Origin: Porphyromonadaceae bacterium UBA2751 | GTDB taxonomy: Bacteria; Bacteroidota; Bacteroidia; Bacteroidales; Muribaculaceae | Assembly (NCBI GenBank): GCA_002353285.1 | Contig: DEJJ01000018.1 | Coordinates: 3,532-58,377, forward strand | Direction of reading: 5' to 3' | Length of the DNA stretch: 54,846 bases | In this document: in pieces, positions 1 to 7,681 of the stretch | Layout of the letters: each line of letters opens with the position of its first letter | Position numbering within the stretch: the stretch's first letter is position 1 | Position numbers and translations under genes: made by a program | Notes under the pieces: model-generated | What the model was told of the DNA's origin: nothing | The model's input: the letters and a program-made list of their open reading frames with translations, nothing else | Database searches by the model: none

Positions 1-9
1 TTCCTACCG

Positions 10-44
10 ATTCCATGATTCCAGCGATTCCTATCATTCCCATT
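10..44. repeat. ATTCC short tandem array
   Basis: ATTCC cores start at 10, 18, 27 and 36, with a truncated copy at the window edge (TTCC at 1-4). Spacing is 8-10 bp. It is the reverse complement of the GGAAT-type arrays seen near 19.2-19.4 kb. No coding potential is apparent. Confidence 0.7.
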
Positions 45-61
45 TGCGTGAGCTAAACTCT

Positions 62-133
62 GAGTCACTTGAGTCACTTGAGTCACCTGAGTCGCTTGAG
101 TCACTTGAGTCACCTGAGTCAGTCGAGTCAGTT
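62..133. repeat. GAGTC 9-bp tandem array, 8 units
   Basis: Eight units of GAGTCNNNN start at 62, 71, 80, 89, 98, 107, 116 and 125, an exact 9-bp period. The four variable bases are ACTT, ACTT, ACCT, GCTT, ACTT, ACCT, AGTC and AGTT. The last unit overlaps the stop codon of porQ (complement of 132-134). A shorter array of the same unit lies on the other side of porQ at 1271-1297. Confidence 0.9.
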
Positions 134-1169
134 ATCGCATGAGTTCACCAATCGATGTGGTAAGGTTGAACATGAAAGTAGAAGCACCAGTGTGAGGTTG
201 GGCGAACGCCACACCAAAGCCGAATGCCTTCACCTTCATGCCGCCACCTATCGAGAACCCCGACAGGAAATTACGCTTGTAGGTGCTCATGTCGGTGCGA
301 GTCTTGTAGTTGTAGCCAGCTGCAATATACACGTTGCTGGTAGGCAGATATTCAAGACCAAACACAAGGTGACGGAAGAGGTTGCTGGCAAACTTGTCCT
401 TTTTAATCAAGTCGCTTGATGTGTTGTTCTTGTCGGCTGGCTCATAATAGGGCAGCTTCCACTTAGTGAGGTTATAGGCAGTGACCGAGATGCGGAATGG
501 TGTCGAACCCAACCCCTTGCTCAGGCCAATCTGGATGTCCCAGGGCAACTTGTCGCGCTGGTCGTGGAATTTCTTCACTTGGCCTCCCAGGTTTTTTGCC
601 ACCAGCGACAACGATAGGTCATTGTCAGGATTATAGTAGTTGATACCCAAGTCAACAGCTATAGCTCCTGCCGAGTATGTCTCATAGCTCGAGTGCACGT
701 ACTTCACGTTCACACCACCACGCAGTCGCTCGCTTATGTCGTGCGAGTAGGTTAGCGTAAATGCCAGGTCGCTGGCGTTGAAATCGCCTATGATGGCACC
801 GCTTGCATCCGTAGCATTCATCTTGCCGTAGCCAAAGTACTGAATAGCACCACCTATGGCACCATGCTCACCTATGCCCTGACCGTAACGCGCACCCATG
901 AAATTCGTGCCGCCAATGTAGCGCATATAGTTGAGACCCACCTGATGGTCAAATTCCTTGCCCAGCAGCGCTGGGTTCTGCTCCACCAGATTAATGTCAT
1001 CGTCAATAATCGTGAGGTTGTGGCCTCCAAGGGCATACACGTGCGACGACACTGGCACGTTCAGGAACTGATAGGCAGTGGTCCCGTCTTGAGCCACTGA
1101 GCTGGCAGCCATTGTGATAGCAGTCAGCATGAGGCTGTATTTAAGAATGCTATGCTTTGTTCTTGTCAT
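132..1169 (-). CDS. porQ: Type IX secretion system protein PorQ
   Basis: The 345-residue product is an outer-membrane beta-barrel-type protein of the PorV/PorQ (FadL-like) class, a component of the Bacteroidetes type IX secretion system. A signal peptide ends near residue 26 (ASSVAQ). The early segment with YQFLNVPVSSHVYALGG and NLVEQNPALLG is the PorQ signature, and the rest alternates beta strands rich in Gly and aromatic residues. Length fits the family. Its presence agrees with the T9SS-like tails on the amylase and on the protein at 20.6 kb. It stands alone here, between two GAGTC arrays, and its stop codon lies in the last repeat unit. Identification is by recognised motifs. Confidence 0.9.
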   Translation of the reverse strand: MTRTKHSILKYSLMLTAITMAASSVAQDGTTAYQFLNVPVSSHVYALGGHNLTIIDDDINLVEQNPALLGKEFDHQVGLNYMRYIGGTNFMGARYGQGIGEHGAIGGAIQYFGYGKMNATDASGAIIGDFNASDLAFTLTYSHDISERLRGGVNVKYVHSSYETYSAGAIAVDLGINYYNPDNDLSLSLVAKNLGGQVKKFHDQRDKLPWDIQIGLSKGLGSTPFRISVTAYNLTKWKLPYYEPADKNNTSSDLIKKDKFASNLFRHLVFGLEYLPTSNVYIAAGYNYKTRTDMSTYKRNFLSGFSIGGGMKVKAFGFGVAFAQPHTGASTFMFNLTTSIGELMR

Positions 1170-1270
1170 TGAGATAGTAGCTTAGATGCGGCAGGCTATT
1201 CCCACCATTAATTATTATAACGGAAAAAACATGATATTAGTATATTTTATTCACAACAAGCTCCGATTCC

Positions 1271-1297
1271 GAGTCACTTGAGTCACCCGAGTCAGTT
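1271..1297. repeat. GAGTC 9-bp tandem array, 3 units
   Basis: Three direct units GAGTCACTT, GAGTCACCC and GAGTCAGTT start at 1271, 1280 and 1289. They are in the same orientation as the array at 62-133, so porQ is flanked by both arrays. Confidence 0.85.
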
Positions 1298-1382
1298 GAA
1301 ACTATAATCTTAGCACGAAGTGCCATAATTTCCACTCCACCAGGAGTAGCCCTTAGCCCTAAGGCTATGAAATATAACACAA

Positions 1383-1417
1383 AGTACTGCTCCTCCACAG
1401 GGTGGGGCAGTGCTTTT
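1383..1417 (+). terminator. Orphan hairpin with T run
   Basis: An 11-bp stem (1383-1393 with 1404-1414, two G-U pairs) is followed by TTTT then GTTT. It reads as a plus-strand terminator, but no plus-strand gene ends upstream. It may end a short RNA or simply be a structured spacer. Confidence 0.5.
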
Positions 1418-1512
1418 GTTTAAAAATCTTTACAAGTGGCTGAAAAAAAGGGCTATTATGTAAAAAAAAACAAAACCTTATTAATCATTACCAAAATAGG
1501 TTGCCTAAGTTA

Positions 1513-1542
1513 TTGACATTTACAAAATCACGATTATATTTG
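1513..1542 (+). promoter_or_regulatory. Promoter of TonB-C gene
   Basis: TTG at 1513-1515, a 19-bp spacer and TATATTTG at 1535-1542 match the Bacteroidetes primary sigma consensus (TTTG, N19-21, TAnnTTTG). The start codon follows about 50 bp downstream. Confidence 0.7.
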
Positions 1543-1593
1543 CATGAAAATTAATTCACAAACCCTTTGATTTAGGGCCTTTGAAACCAATAA

Positions 1594-2043
1594 ATGATGA
1601 AGTGTAACCGCATACTGTTAACATTACTCACGTTGCTCTGGTGCTCATTAGGGGCCAGTGCTCAGTTGCGTGATGTGACCACTGTTAATCCATTGTCGCC
1701 AAGCAAGTCGGGATATAACATGGTGGTCTACGAGTATGAGAGCGTCGACATCAGGCCACAGTTCCCAGGAGGCGAGCGAAGCATGATCAACTTCATCAAC
1801 GAAACACGTGAGTATCCCTACAACGCCTATCACCGCCGCATCCAGGGCCGAGTGCTGTGCAGCTTTGTGGTTGGCACCGATGGCAAGCTTTTCAACATCC
1901 AGGTGCTACGCAGCTCGGGCGATGAGACTCTCGACCGTGAGGCATTGCGAGTAATTGGGCGCATGCCACGATGGAGTGTGGGCAAAATCGACAACACCAA
2001 GGTTAACGTGCGCTGCGTGCTGCCCATCGCCTTCAGGCTGTGA
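1594..2043 (+). CDS. Secreted TonB C-terminal domain protein
   Basis: This 149-residue protein has a cleavable signal peptide (about residues 1-24, ending ASAQ) and then essentially one TonB C-terminal domain. The motifs PQFPGGE, GRVLCSFVVGTDGKLFNIQV and LDREALRVIGRMPRWSVGK are typical of Bacteroidetes energy-transducer TonB proteins. It lacks the N-terminal membrane anchor and proline-rich spanner of a working TonB, so it is unlikely to transduce energy from ExbBD alone. It could be a periplasmic modulator or peptidoglycan/partner-binding module; that role is inferred. It sits alone behind its own promoter, upstream of tRNA-Leu. Confidence 0.8.
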   Translation: MMKCNRILLTLLTLLWCSLGASAQLRDVTTVNPLSPSKSGYNMVVYEYESVDIRPQFPGGERSMINFINETREYPYNAYHRRIQGRVLCSFVVGTDGKLFNIQVLRSSGDETLDREALRVIGRMPRWSVGKIDNTKVNVRCVLPIAFRL

Positions 2044-2161
2044 TCCTGCGAGGGAACTCAACTCCCACTCAACACTGTGATAACATCAATAACCCATCAG
2101 CATCTTTTGGGCATGATTGGTGGCGTTTTAGCATGTCATTGTGGCGAAATCGTGATATTTT

Positions 2162-2193
2162 TTTGGTAAAATGGAAAAATGATATTATCTTTG
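2162..2193 (+). promoter_or_regulatory. Promoter of tRNA-Leu
   Basis: TTTG at 2162-2165, a 20-bp spacer and TATCTTTG at 2186-2193 fit the Bacteroidetes consensus. The tRNA starts at 2240. The MFS gene downstream has no separate clear promoter and may share it. Confidence 0.75.
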
Positions 2194-2239
2194 CACCGCA
2201 CTTTTGTGAGGCGCAACGACACGTCTACAATAGCCAGCT

Positions 2240-2324
2240 GCTCGGATGGTGGAATCGGTAGACACGAGGGACTTAAAATCCCTTGGCCATTGCGGCTGTG
2301 TGGGTTCAAGTCCCACTCCGAGTA
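2240..2324 (+). tRNA. tRNA-Leu (TAA)
   Basis: The 85-nt cloverleaf has acceptor stem GCTCGGA/TCCGAGT with a G-U first pair and discriminator A. The anticodon loop CTTAAAA gives anticodon TAA at 2274-2276. It has the long variable arm of leucine tRNAs and a T arm around GGGTTCAAGTCCC. CCA is not encoded. Confidence 0.95.
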
Positions 2325-2330
2325 CTAAAG

Positions 2331-2369
2331 CAGGGGACTTCAAGCCAGTGTGGGTTGAGGTCCCTGAAT
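2331..2369 (+). other. Hairpin / tRNA-like remnant after tRNA-Leu
   Basis: A stem forms between GGGACTTCAA (2335 onward) and TTGAGGTCCC (ending 2364). The 16 bases at 2349-2364 match the tRNA-Leu T arm at 2299-2314 in 14 of 16 positions, exactly 50 bp downstream. It could be a decayed partial tRNA copy or a processing hairpin. There is no T run, so it is not a classical terminator. Confidence 0.4.
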
Positions 2370-2423
2370 TAGTTTTAAATCTTGAAAGAAAACCATATAA
2401 CACAATAAAAAACATTGTTGACA

Positions 2424-3752
2424 ATGAAGACAAAACCTGATTTAAGTTTATCCACGTTGATTAATATCAACTTCGGCTTCTTCGGCGTTCAGATTGCCTA
2501 TGCCTTGCAGAGCGCCAACATCAGCCGCATCTTTGCAACGCTGGGAGCCGATCCTCACAACTTGAGCTACTTCTGGATTCTGCCACCGCTCATGGGTATG
2601 GTGGTTCAACCGCTGGTGGGATACTTTAGCGACAAGACCTGGACTCGTCTGGGACGACGCATCCCTTACTTGCTGGTGGGTGCTGCTGTTGCAGTGCTGG
2701 TCATGTGCATGCTTCCCAACTCGGGTAGCTTTGGCCTCACGGTAGCTGCCGCCATGACATTCGGCTTGATTTCACTCATGTTCCTCGACACAAGCATCAA
2801 CATGGCTATGCAGCCTTTCAAGATGATGGTGGGCGACATGGTGAACGAGAAGCAGAAGACTAAGGCTTTCTCAATCCAGAGTTTCCTGTGCAATGCTGGC
2901 TCGCTCGTGGGCTACCTCTTCCCAATCATCTTCACATGGATTGGCATCAAGAACATTGCACCTGCTGGCGAGGTCCCCGACTCGGTGAAGTGGGCATTCT
3001 ATGTGGGTGCTGCAATCCTGATAGGATGCGTGGTCTACACCATCGCCAAGGTTAAGGAATATCCTCCTGCTCAGATGGCTGAGTTCAGCGAGGCTGCCAA
3101 GGAAGAGAACAAGAAAATTGCCGTCGAGACTGGCAAAACCGACAAGAATTACGGTCTCAAGGTGTTCTTCCAGGTGGGACTGGTGCAGTTCTTCTGCTGG
3201 GCTGCGTTCATGTACATGTGGACCTACACTAACGGCACCATTGCCGACACCGTGTGGCAGTCGCCCGACCCCGCAAGCAAGGGCTATCAAGACGCCGGCG
3301 ACTGGGTGGGTGTTGTGTTTGCCGTTCAGGCAATAGGTAGCATGGCCTGGGCTCTGGTATTACCCATGTTCAAGAGCAACAAGCTGGCTTATGCCTTGAG
3401 CCTTGTCATTGGTGGCATTGGCTTCATTATGGTGCCTTACTGCACTAACCAGTATGCGCTCTTTGTGCCTTACTTCCTGATTGGCTTCGCATGGGCTGCA
3501 ATGCTTGCAATGCCATTCACATTTGTCACTAACGCTTTCGAGGGCAATCCTCGCATGGGAACCTATCTGGGATTGTTCAACTGCACAATATGCTTGCCAC
3601 AGATTGTTGCCGCCGCGCTTGGTGGTGTCACTCTCAAGGCTGTGAACAGCGTGCAGGGCAACATGCTAATCCTGGCTGGTGTATTCCTGGTGATTGGCGC
3701 CGCTTGCGTGTTCATCATCAGCGAGAAGCGCAAAGCCGCTAAGGGTGCTTGA
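2424..3752 (+). CDS. MFS sugar transporter (SLC45/maltose-type)
   Basis: A 442-residue, probably 12-helix inner-membrane transporter. It begins with a segment typical of SLC45/glycoside transporters (INFGFFGVQIAYALQSANIS) and carries the cytoplasmic loop motif with GRRIP after the second helix (YFSDKTWTRLGRRIPYLL). Bacteroidales homologues import maltose- or sucrose-type disaccharides by cation symport, which fits its place before an alpha-amylase and SusC/D genes; the exact substrate is inferred. ATG at 2424 is preferred over TTG at 2415, nine bases upstream. A strong hairpin terminator follows, separating it from the amylase. Confidence 0.85.
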   Translation: MKTKPDLSLSTLININFGFFGVQIAYALQSANISRIFATLGADPHNLSYFWILPPLMGMVVQPLVGYFSDKTWTRLGRRIPYLLVGAAVAVLVMCMLPNSGSFGLTVAAAMTFGLISLMFLDTSINMAMQPFKMMVGDMVNEKQKTKAFSIQSFLCNAGSLVGYLFPIIFTWIGIKNIAPAGEVPDSVKWAFYVGAAILIGCVVYTIAKVKEYPPAQMAEFSEAAKEENKKIAVETGKTDKNYGLKVFFQVGLVQFFCWAAFMYMWTYTNGTIADTVWQSPDPASKGYQDAGDWVGVVFAVQAIGSMAWALVLPMFKSNKLAYALSLVIGGIGFIMVPYCTNQYALFVPYFLIGFAWAAMLAMPFTFVTNAFEGNPRMGTYLGLFNCTICLPQIVAAALGGVTLKAVNSVQGNMLILAGVFLVIGAACVFIISEKRKAAKGA

Positions 3753-3788
3753 TGCACTAATGTGATCATATAGTGCGCAACAACTATA

Positions 3789-3827
3789 ATTGGGCTTCCG
3801 CCACATGTGGTGGAGGCCCAATTTTTG
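3789..3827 (+). terminator. Rho-independent terminator after MFS gene
   Basis: A 17-bp near-perfect palindrome (3789-3805 with 3806-3822, two G-U pairs) is followed by a T run to 3826. It lies 36 bp after the transporter stop codon. Confidence 0.85.
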
Positions 3828-3851
3828 AGTGCGGAAGCTTAGCGAGGGTGT

Positions 3852-3863
3852 GCAAACGGTTGC
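3852..3863. promoter_or_regulatory. Putative LacI-family operator upstream of amylase
   Basis: GCAAACGGTTGC matches the perfect palindrome GCAAACGTTTGC at 15452-15463 in 11 of 12 positions and keeps the central CG. Its centre lies 63.5 bp upstream of the first base of the TATATTTG element of the amylase promoter. Confidence 0.65.
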
Positions 3864-3898
3864 GGTGGTTACAAAATAGTTAAAATGGAGGTAAAATG

Positions 3899-3928
3899 TT
3901 GCGGTGATGAAAAAAATGAGTATATTTG
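3899..3928 (+). promoter_or_regulatory. Promoter of alpha-amylase
   Basis: TTG at 3899-3901, a 19-bp spacer and TATATTTG at 3921-3928 fit the Bacteroidetes consensus. This implies a leader of roughly 85 nt before the ATG at 4021. Confidence 0.75.
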
Positions 3929-4020
3929 GAAGATTTTAGTAAAATGCTATGAAAGCGGCTTTAATCAACCATAAAATTGATGGATCATTAATACAAATAA
4001 CACATAATTCCGAAAACGGC

Positions 4021-6132
4021 ATGAAGAAACATTTACTACTATTGGCAGCAATTGCTGTGTTGCCATTGCTGGGCAAGGCCCAGGGATGGCCCGACAACTA
4101 TGGCGGTGTGATGCTGCAAGGGTTCTCGTGGAACTCTTTCGGCGACACGCGCTGGGTGAGCCTCACCAAGCAGGCCGAGGAACTGTCGCAGTACTTTAAC
4201 CTGGTGTGGGTTCCTCAGAGCGGATGGACTGGCAACAGTGGCTCTATGGGCTACGACGTGAAGTACTACTTCAACCAGCGTAGTGCATTCGGCACCGAGG
4301 ACGAGTTGCGCGAGATGATCAACACCTTCAAGGGCTACGGCACAGGCATGATTGCCGATGTGGTGGTCAATCACCGTGGCAATGCCTCGAACTGGGTGGA
4401 CTTCCCCGTTGAAACCTACAACGGAGTAACCTATCAGATGACGGCAGCCGACATCACCAAGAACGATGACGGTGGCAATACAGCCACATGGCTTGCACAG
4501 CAGCAAGAGCTTGGTACCATCCCTGCCGATGTTACCTTGAGCACTAATAACGATGAGGGCGAAGACTGGGGTGGCATGCGCGACCTTGACCACAAGAGCC
4601 AGAATGTGCGCGACGTGGTCAAAGCCTACGTCAAGTTCCTTGTCGAAGACTTGGGTTACACTGGCTTCCGCTACGACATGACTCGTGGTTTCTGGGCCAA
4701 CCGCGTGGCCGAGTATAACGACGCTGCTGGCGTGCAATACTCGGTGGGCGAGAACTGGAGCAGCCAAAACGAGATTCAAACATGGATTGACAACTGTAAG
4801 TGGAACGGCAAGAACATGAGCGCTTCGTTCGACTTCCCATTCCGCTACACAGTGCGCGACGTGATTCGTGGCAAGCGCGATGATGGCTCCACTGCTACAT
4901 GGAAGGACCTTAACGTGGGCGGCCTTGCTGCTTCGTCGGCCTTCAAGCGCTATGCTGTGACCTTTGTCGAGAACCACGACACACAGTATCGCGACCCTAA
5001 CAACCAGAACGACCCCTTGCGCAAGGATACCCTTGCCGCTAACGCTTACCTTCTCACCATGCCTGGCACTCCATGCGTGTTCATGCCTCACTGGAAGGAC
5101 TATAAGCAGGAAATCAAGAACATGATCGACGTGCGCAAGACCGTGGGCGTGACTAACACAAGCTTGGGACAGAAGTTCACCAACAATTCTAACTATGCCG
5201 TGGCAGGATTCCGCAGCAGCGGCGCCAATGGCAAGTACATGTATTGCGTGGTGGGTGAAGCCAAGCGTGTGAATAACGACAACCTGATCAATCAGCTCTA
5301 CGGGTCATCGCTGAACGAGGCCGTGATGGTGACTAAGGGCTACGGCTACCGCCTGTACATGTCCAAGAACTGCGAGACTGCATGGGTCGACAAGGCAAGC
5401 GGCAAGTATGATGGCGAGTTCAAAGCTACACTCACTGCAGTGAGCGCTACCACTGGTGCTAAACTCGTCTACACCCTCGATGGCAGCACCCCAACAGCAA
5501 GCAGCACTCAGGTTGCAAGCGGTGCTACTGTTACTATTAGCCAACCTTGCACACTCAAGGTGGGCTTGCTCAAGAATGGTGCTGTGAGCAGCATTATCAC
5601 TCGAACCTACGACTTTGCAGGACAAGGCGAGCCTCGCACCATCAGCGTCTTTGTCAATGCCGAGGCTGCTGGATGGGATCCCGTTCGCTACTACACCTGG
5701 GATCAGGACAACGATCAGCACAATGGCAACTGGCCTGGTGAGGTTATCACCAAGACCGACGTTGTGGGCGGCAAAACATGGCTTGTTCATAAATATGAAC
5801 TTGCCAACGACGACTGCTACATGAACTTCGTGTTCAACACAGGCACCAGTGGTGTACCACAAACCATCGACGTGATGTATGCCAACACCAACAAGTTCTA
5901 CGAAATCTCGACTGAAAAAGAGAGTGATGGCAAGTACAAAGTTGTCGATGTTACCGATGAGTATTCGGCTTCGATTAATGGCGTTCAGGTCGACCAAGGC
6001 AATCCTGGTCCCGTGAACGTCTACACCATCGATGGTCGCTTGGTCCGCAGTCAGGTGAGCCCTCAGGGTGCTACTCGAGGCCTCCCACGCGGCATCTACA
6101 TTGTGGGCAAGCGCAAGGTGGCAGTGCGATAA
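4021..6132 (+). CDS. Secreted GH13 alpha-amylase with T9SS-like tail
   Basis: A 703-residue multidomain amylase that should hydrolyse alpha-1,4 bonds of starch outside the cell. ATG 4021 is preferred over the in-frame ATG at 3949 because it begins a classic signal peptide (MKKHLLLLAAIAVLPLLGKAQ). GH13 regions are intact: DVVVNH 113-118, GFRYD with nucleophile Asp219, GEN with acid/base Glu244, and ENHD with His319-Asp320. After the barrel come a chitobiase-C-like module (YTLDGSTPTAS) and a starch-binding-like beta module (about residues 540-650). It ends with a T9SS-type sorting tail (VNVYTIDGRLV ... GIYIVGKRKVAVR). There is no lipobox, unlike SusG. Promoter and operator lie upstream. Confidence 0.93.
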   Translation: MKKHLLLLAAIAVLPLLGKAQGWPDNYGGVMLQGFSWNSFGDTRWVSLTKQAEELSQYFNLVWVPQSGWTGNSGSMGYDVKYYFNQRSAFGTEDELREMINTFKGYGTGMIADVVVNHRGNASNWVDFPVETYNGVTYQMTAADITKNDDGGNTATWLAQQQELGTIPADVTLSTNNDEGEDWGGMRDLDHKSQNVRDVVKAYVKFLVEDLGYTGFRYDMTRGFWANRVAEYNDAAGVQYSVGENWSSQNEIQTWIDNCKWNGKNMSASFDFPFRYTVRDVIRGKRDDGSTATWKDLNVGGLAASSAFKRYAVTFVENHDTQYRDPNNQNDPLRKDTLAANAYLLTMPGTPCVFMPHWKDYKQEIKNMIDVRKTVGVTNTSLGQKFTNNSNYAVAGFRSSGANGKYMYCVVGEAKRVNNDNLINQLYGSSLNEAVMVTKGYGYRLYMSKNCETAWVDKASGKYDGEFKATLTAVSATTGAKLVYTLDGSTPTASSTQVASGATVTISQPCTLKVGLLKNGAVSSIITRTYDFAGQGEPRTISVFVNAEAAGWDPVRYYTWDQDNDQHNGNWPGEVITKTDVVGGKTWLVHKYELANDDCYMNFVFNTGTSGVPQTIDVMYANTNKFYEISTEKESDGKYKVVDVTDEYSASINGVQVDQGNPGPVNVYTIDGRLVRSQVSPQGATRGLPRGIYIVGKRKVAVR

Positions 6133-6182
6133 GTTTCATACATTACACCTCAGTGATAATACTGTAATTGTTTAATATTTTG

Positions 6183-6232
6183 ACCTAGAATTTCTAGAGA
6201 GTCTAGCATTTCTAGAAATTCTAGGTTTTTTT
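6183..6232 (+). terminator. CTAG-repeat hairpin with T run
   Basis: A perfect 16-bp inverted repeat (6183-6198 with 6211-6226) encloses a 12-nt loop and runs into seven Ts (6226-6232). It is built from five CTAG cores at 9-bp steps. It looks like a terminator for the amylase, but ends only 12 bp before the GH53 start codon, so it could also attenuate GH53 expression. Confidence 0.75.
6185..6224. repeat. CTAG 9-bp array, 5 units
   Basis: CTAG cores start at 6185, 6194, 6203, 6212 and 6221, an exact 9-bp period. The 5-nt spacers are AATTT, AGAGT, CATTT and AAATT. The same architecture recurs at 16679 and 17279. Confidence 0.9.
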
Positions 6233-6244
6233 GTTTCTTTTTTT

Positions 6245-7552
6245 ATGAAAAAAGTATCTATAAAGCATCTTTTAGCTGCCGCTGTTGTGGCAGCAACACC
6301 GTTCGTGGCTGGTGCCAGCGTCTACGACGTGAACGGCGACGGGTCGGTGACAGCAGCCGATGTCACCGCAATCTATAACTATATGCTCGATGGCGACATG
6401 ACTCATTCCACCACTTGCGATGTGAATGGCGATGGACACATCACATCGGCCGATGTCACGCTGCTCTACGACATCCTGCTCAACGGCCTGCCTGTGCCCG
6501 AACGACTGGTGGGTGGCGACATCTCGATGATAACGCGCTACGAAGAGCGCGGCGCCATCTATAAGGACCGCAGCGGTAACACTATTAGCAACATCCTCCC
6601 ATTATTCAAGGAGCAGGGCTGGAATGCCATGCGAGTGCGCCTCTTTGTCAATCCCGAGAATGCCAGCGCCAGCGACAAGGAAGAGGGCGTGATTCAAGAC
6701 CTCGACTACGTGAAAGCCCTGGGCAAGCGCATTAAGGATGCTGGCTATGCTCTGGTGCTCGATTTGCACTACAGCGACTCTTGGGCCGATCCTGGCAAGC
6801 AGACTGTGCCAGCTGCATGGAGCGGTGCCAGCGTTGAGGACTTGCAGGACAGCGTGTACAGCTACACTCGCAGCGTGATGCTGGCAATGAAGAATGCAGG
6901 AGCATGCCCCGACTTCATCCAGCTGGGCAACGAAATCACTGGTGGCATGCTGTGGCCCACAGGACACATCTATCCCACTGGTGGAGCCCCCGATGGCGGT
7001 TCATGGGAGAACTTTGTCGCCTATCAGGCAGCAGGTTCGCGTGCCGTGCGCGAGGTGAATCCCGCCACCAAGATTATTCTCCATGTGGAGATGCACAACG
7101 CTAACCAGCCTGGCGGCTTCTTCACCAACTGTGAGAGCTATGGTGTGGACTACGACGTGATGGGCTTGAGCTACTACAGTGCCTATCATGGCGACTTCAA
7201 CACTCTCAACACAGCCCTTAACAAGATGGAGGCAGCTTCGACCAAGTCCATCATGATCATGGAGTGTGGCTACGGCTACGCATGGGCATTGCCTGGCACC
7301 AACTATGACCTCACAAGCACTTATCCTTACAGCAATGAGGGTCAGAAGAAGTTTGTTACCGACCTGATAGGCGTGCTCAAGCTGCACAACCGGAGCGTGA
7401 AGGGCCTCTTCTGGTGGTGGCCCGAGGCTAATGAGTACAACATTCCTTGGTCGAATCATGTGACTGGGTCGTGGTGGAACGGCAGTCTTTTCAATAACAA
7501 TAATGGAGTGGCACAAGACGCACTCTATGAGTTGAAAACGTTCATCGAATAA
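6245..7552 (+). CDS. GH53 endo-beta-1,4-galactanase with dockerin-like repeats
   Basis: A 435-residue secreted enzyme expected to cut beta-1,4-galactan or arabinogalactan side chains of pectin. The signal peptide covers about residues 1-24. Two dockerin-like calcium-loop repeats follow (VNGDGSVTAADV near 29-40 and VNGDGHITSADV near 60-71), and then the GH53 barrel. Catalytic glutamates are likely Glu230 in QLGNEITGG and Glu340 in IMIMECGYGYAW; WWWPEANEYN near the end is also typical. It has no lipobox and no T9SS tail. It lies 112 bp after the amylase, just behind a hairpin and without a clear promoter of its own, so transcription probably depends on read-through. Confidence 0.92.
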   Translation: MKKVSIKHLLAAAVVAATPFVAGASVYDVNGDGSVTAADVTAIYNYMLDGDMTHSTTCDVNGDGHITSADVTLLYDILLNGLPVPERLVGGDISMITRYEERGAIYKDRSGNTISNILPLFKEQGWNAMRVRLFVNPENASASDKEEGVIQDLDYVKALGKRIKDAGYALVLDLHYSDSWADPGKQTVPAAWSGASVEDLQDSVYSYTRSVMLAMKNAGACPDFIQLGNEITGGMLWPTGHIYPTGGAPDGGSWENFVAYQAAGSRAVREVNPATKIILHVEMHNANQPGGFFTNCESYGVDYDVMGLSYYSAYHGDFNTLNTALNKMEAASTKSIMIMECGYGYAWALPGTNYDLTSTYPYSNEGQKKFVTDLIGVLKLHNRSVKGLFWWWPEANEYNIPWSNHVTGSWWNGSLFNNNNGVAQDALYELKTFIE

Positions 7553-7620
7553 GGAGGTGTAGCACCTATAACCTCGTGATTTATAAGGGTTTGCTACTGA
7601 TGTGGTAAACCAGCTATAAT

Positions 7621-7657
7621 AAAAAGGCTTTTCCCAATGGCGGGAAAAGCCTTTTTT
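7621..7657. terminator. Bidirectional terminator between GH53 and susF
   Basis: A perfect 15-bp stem (7621-7635 with 7642-7656) has a 6-nt loop, with A and T runs at its ends. It can end both the plus-strand GH53 transcript and the minus-strand sus transcript. Confidence 0.92.
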
Positions 7658-7681
7658 ACAGTTATGACAATTGGGAGCTAA

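Larger units (their letters stand above)
1170..1593. other. Intergenic region between porQ and TonB-C gene
   Basis: No gene is seen in this 424-bp gap between divergent genes. It holds a three-unit GAGTC array (1271-1297), a G+C-rich hairpin with a short T run (1383-1417) and a good Bacteroidetes promoter for the plus-strand gene (1513-1542). The minus-strand side upstream of porQ has no clear promoter match. Confidence 0.7.

Noticed and set aside
62..133. CRISPR array
   Set aside because: The units are 9 bp with 4-bp variable parts; there are no 20-40-bp spacers and no cas genes.
69..419. Open frame starting in the GAGTC array
   Set aside because: Its first residues are simple SHL repeats from the array and the rest is antisense to porQ.
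4039..5091. Long antisense open frame opposite the amylase gene
   Set aside because: The amylase on the other strand has all GH13 motifs and a promoter. The antisense frame is Val/His/Ala-rich, typical of a mirror frame of biased codons.
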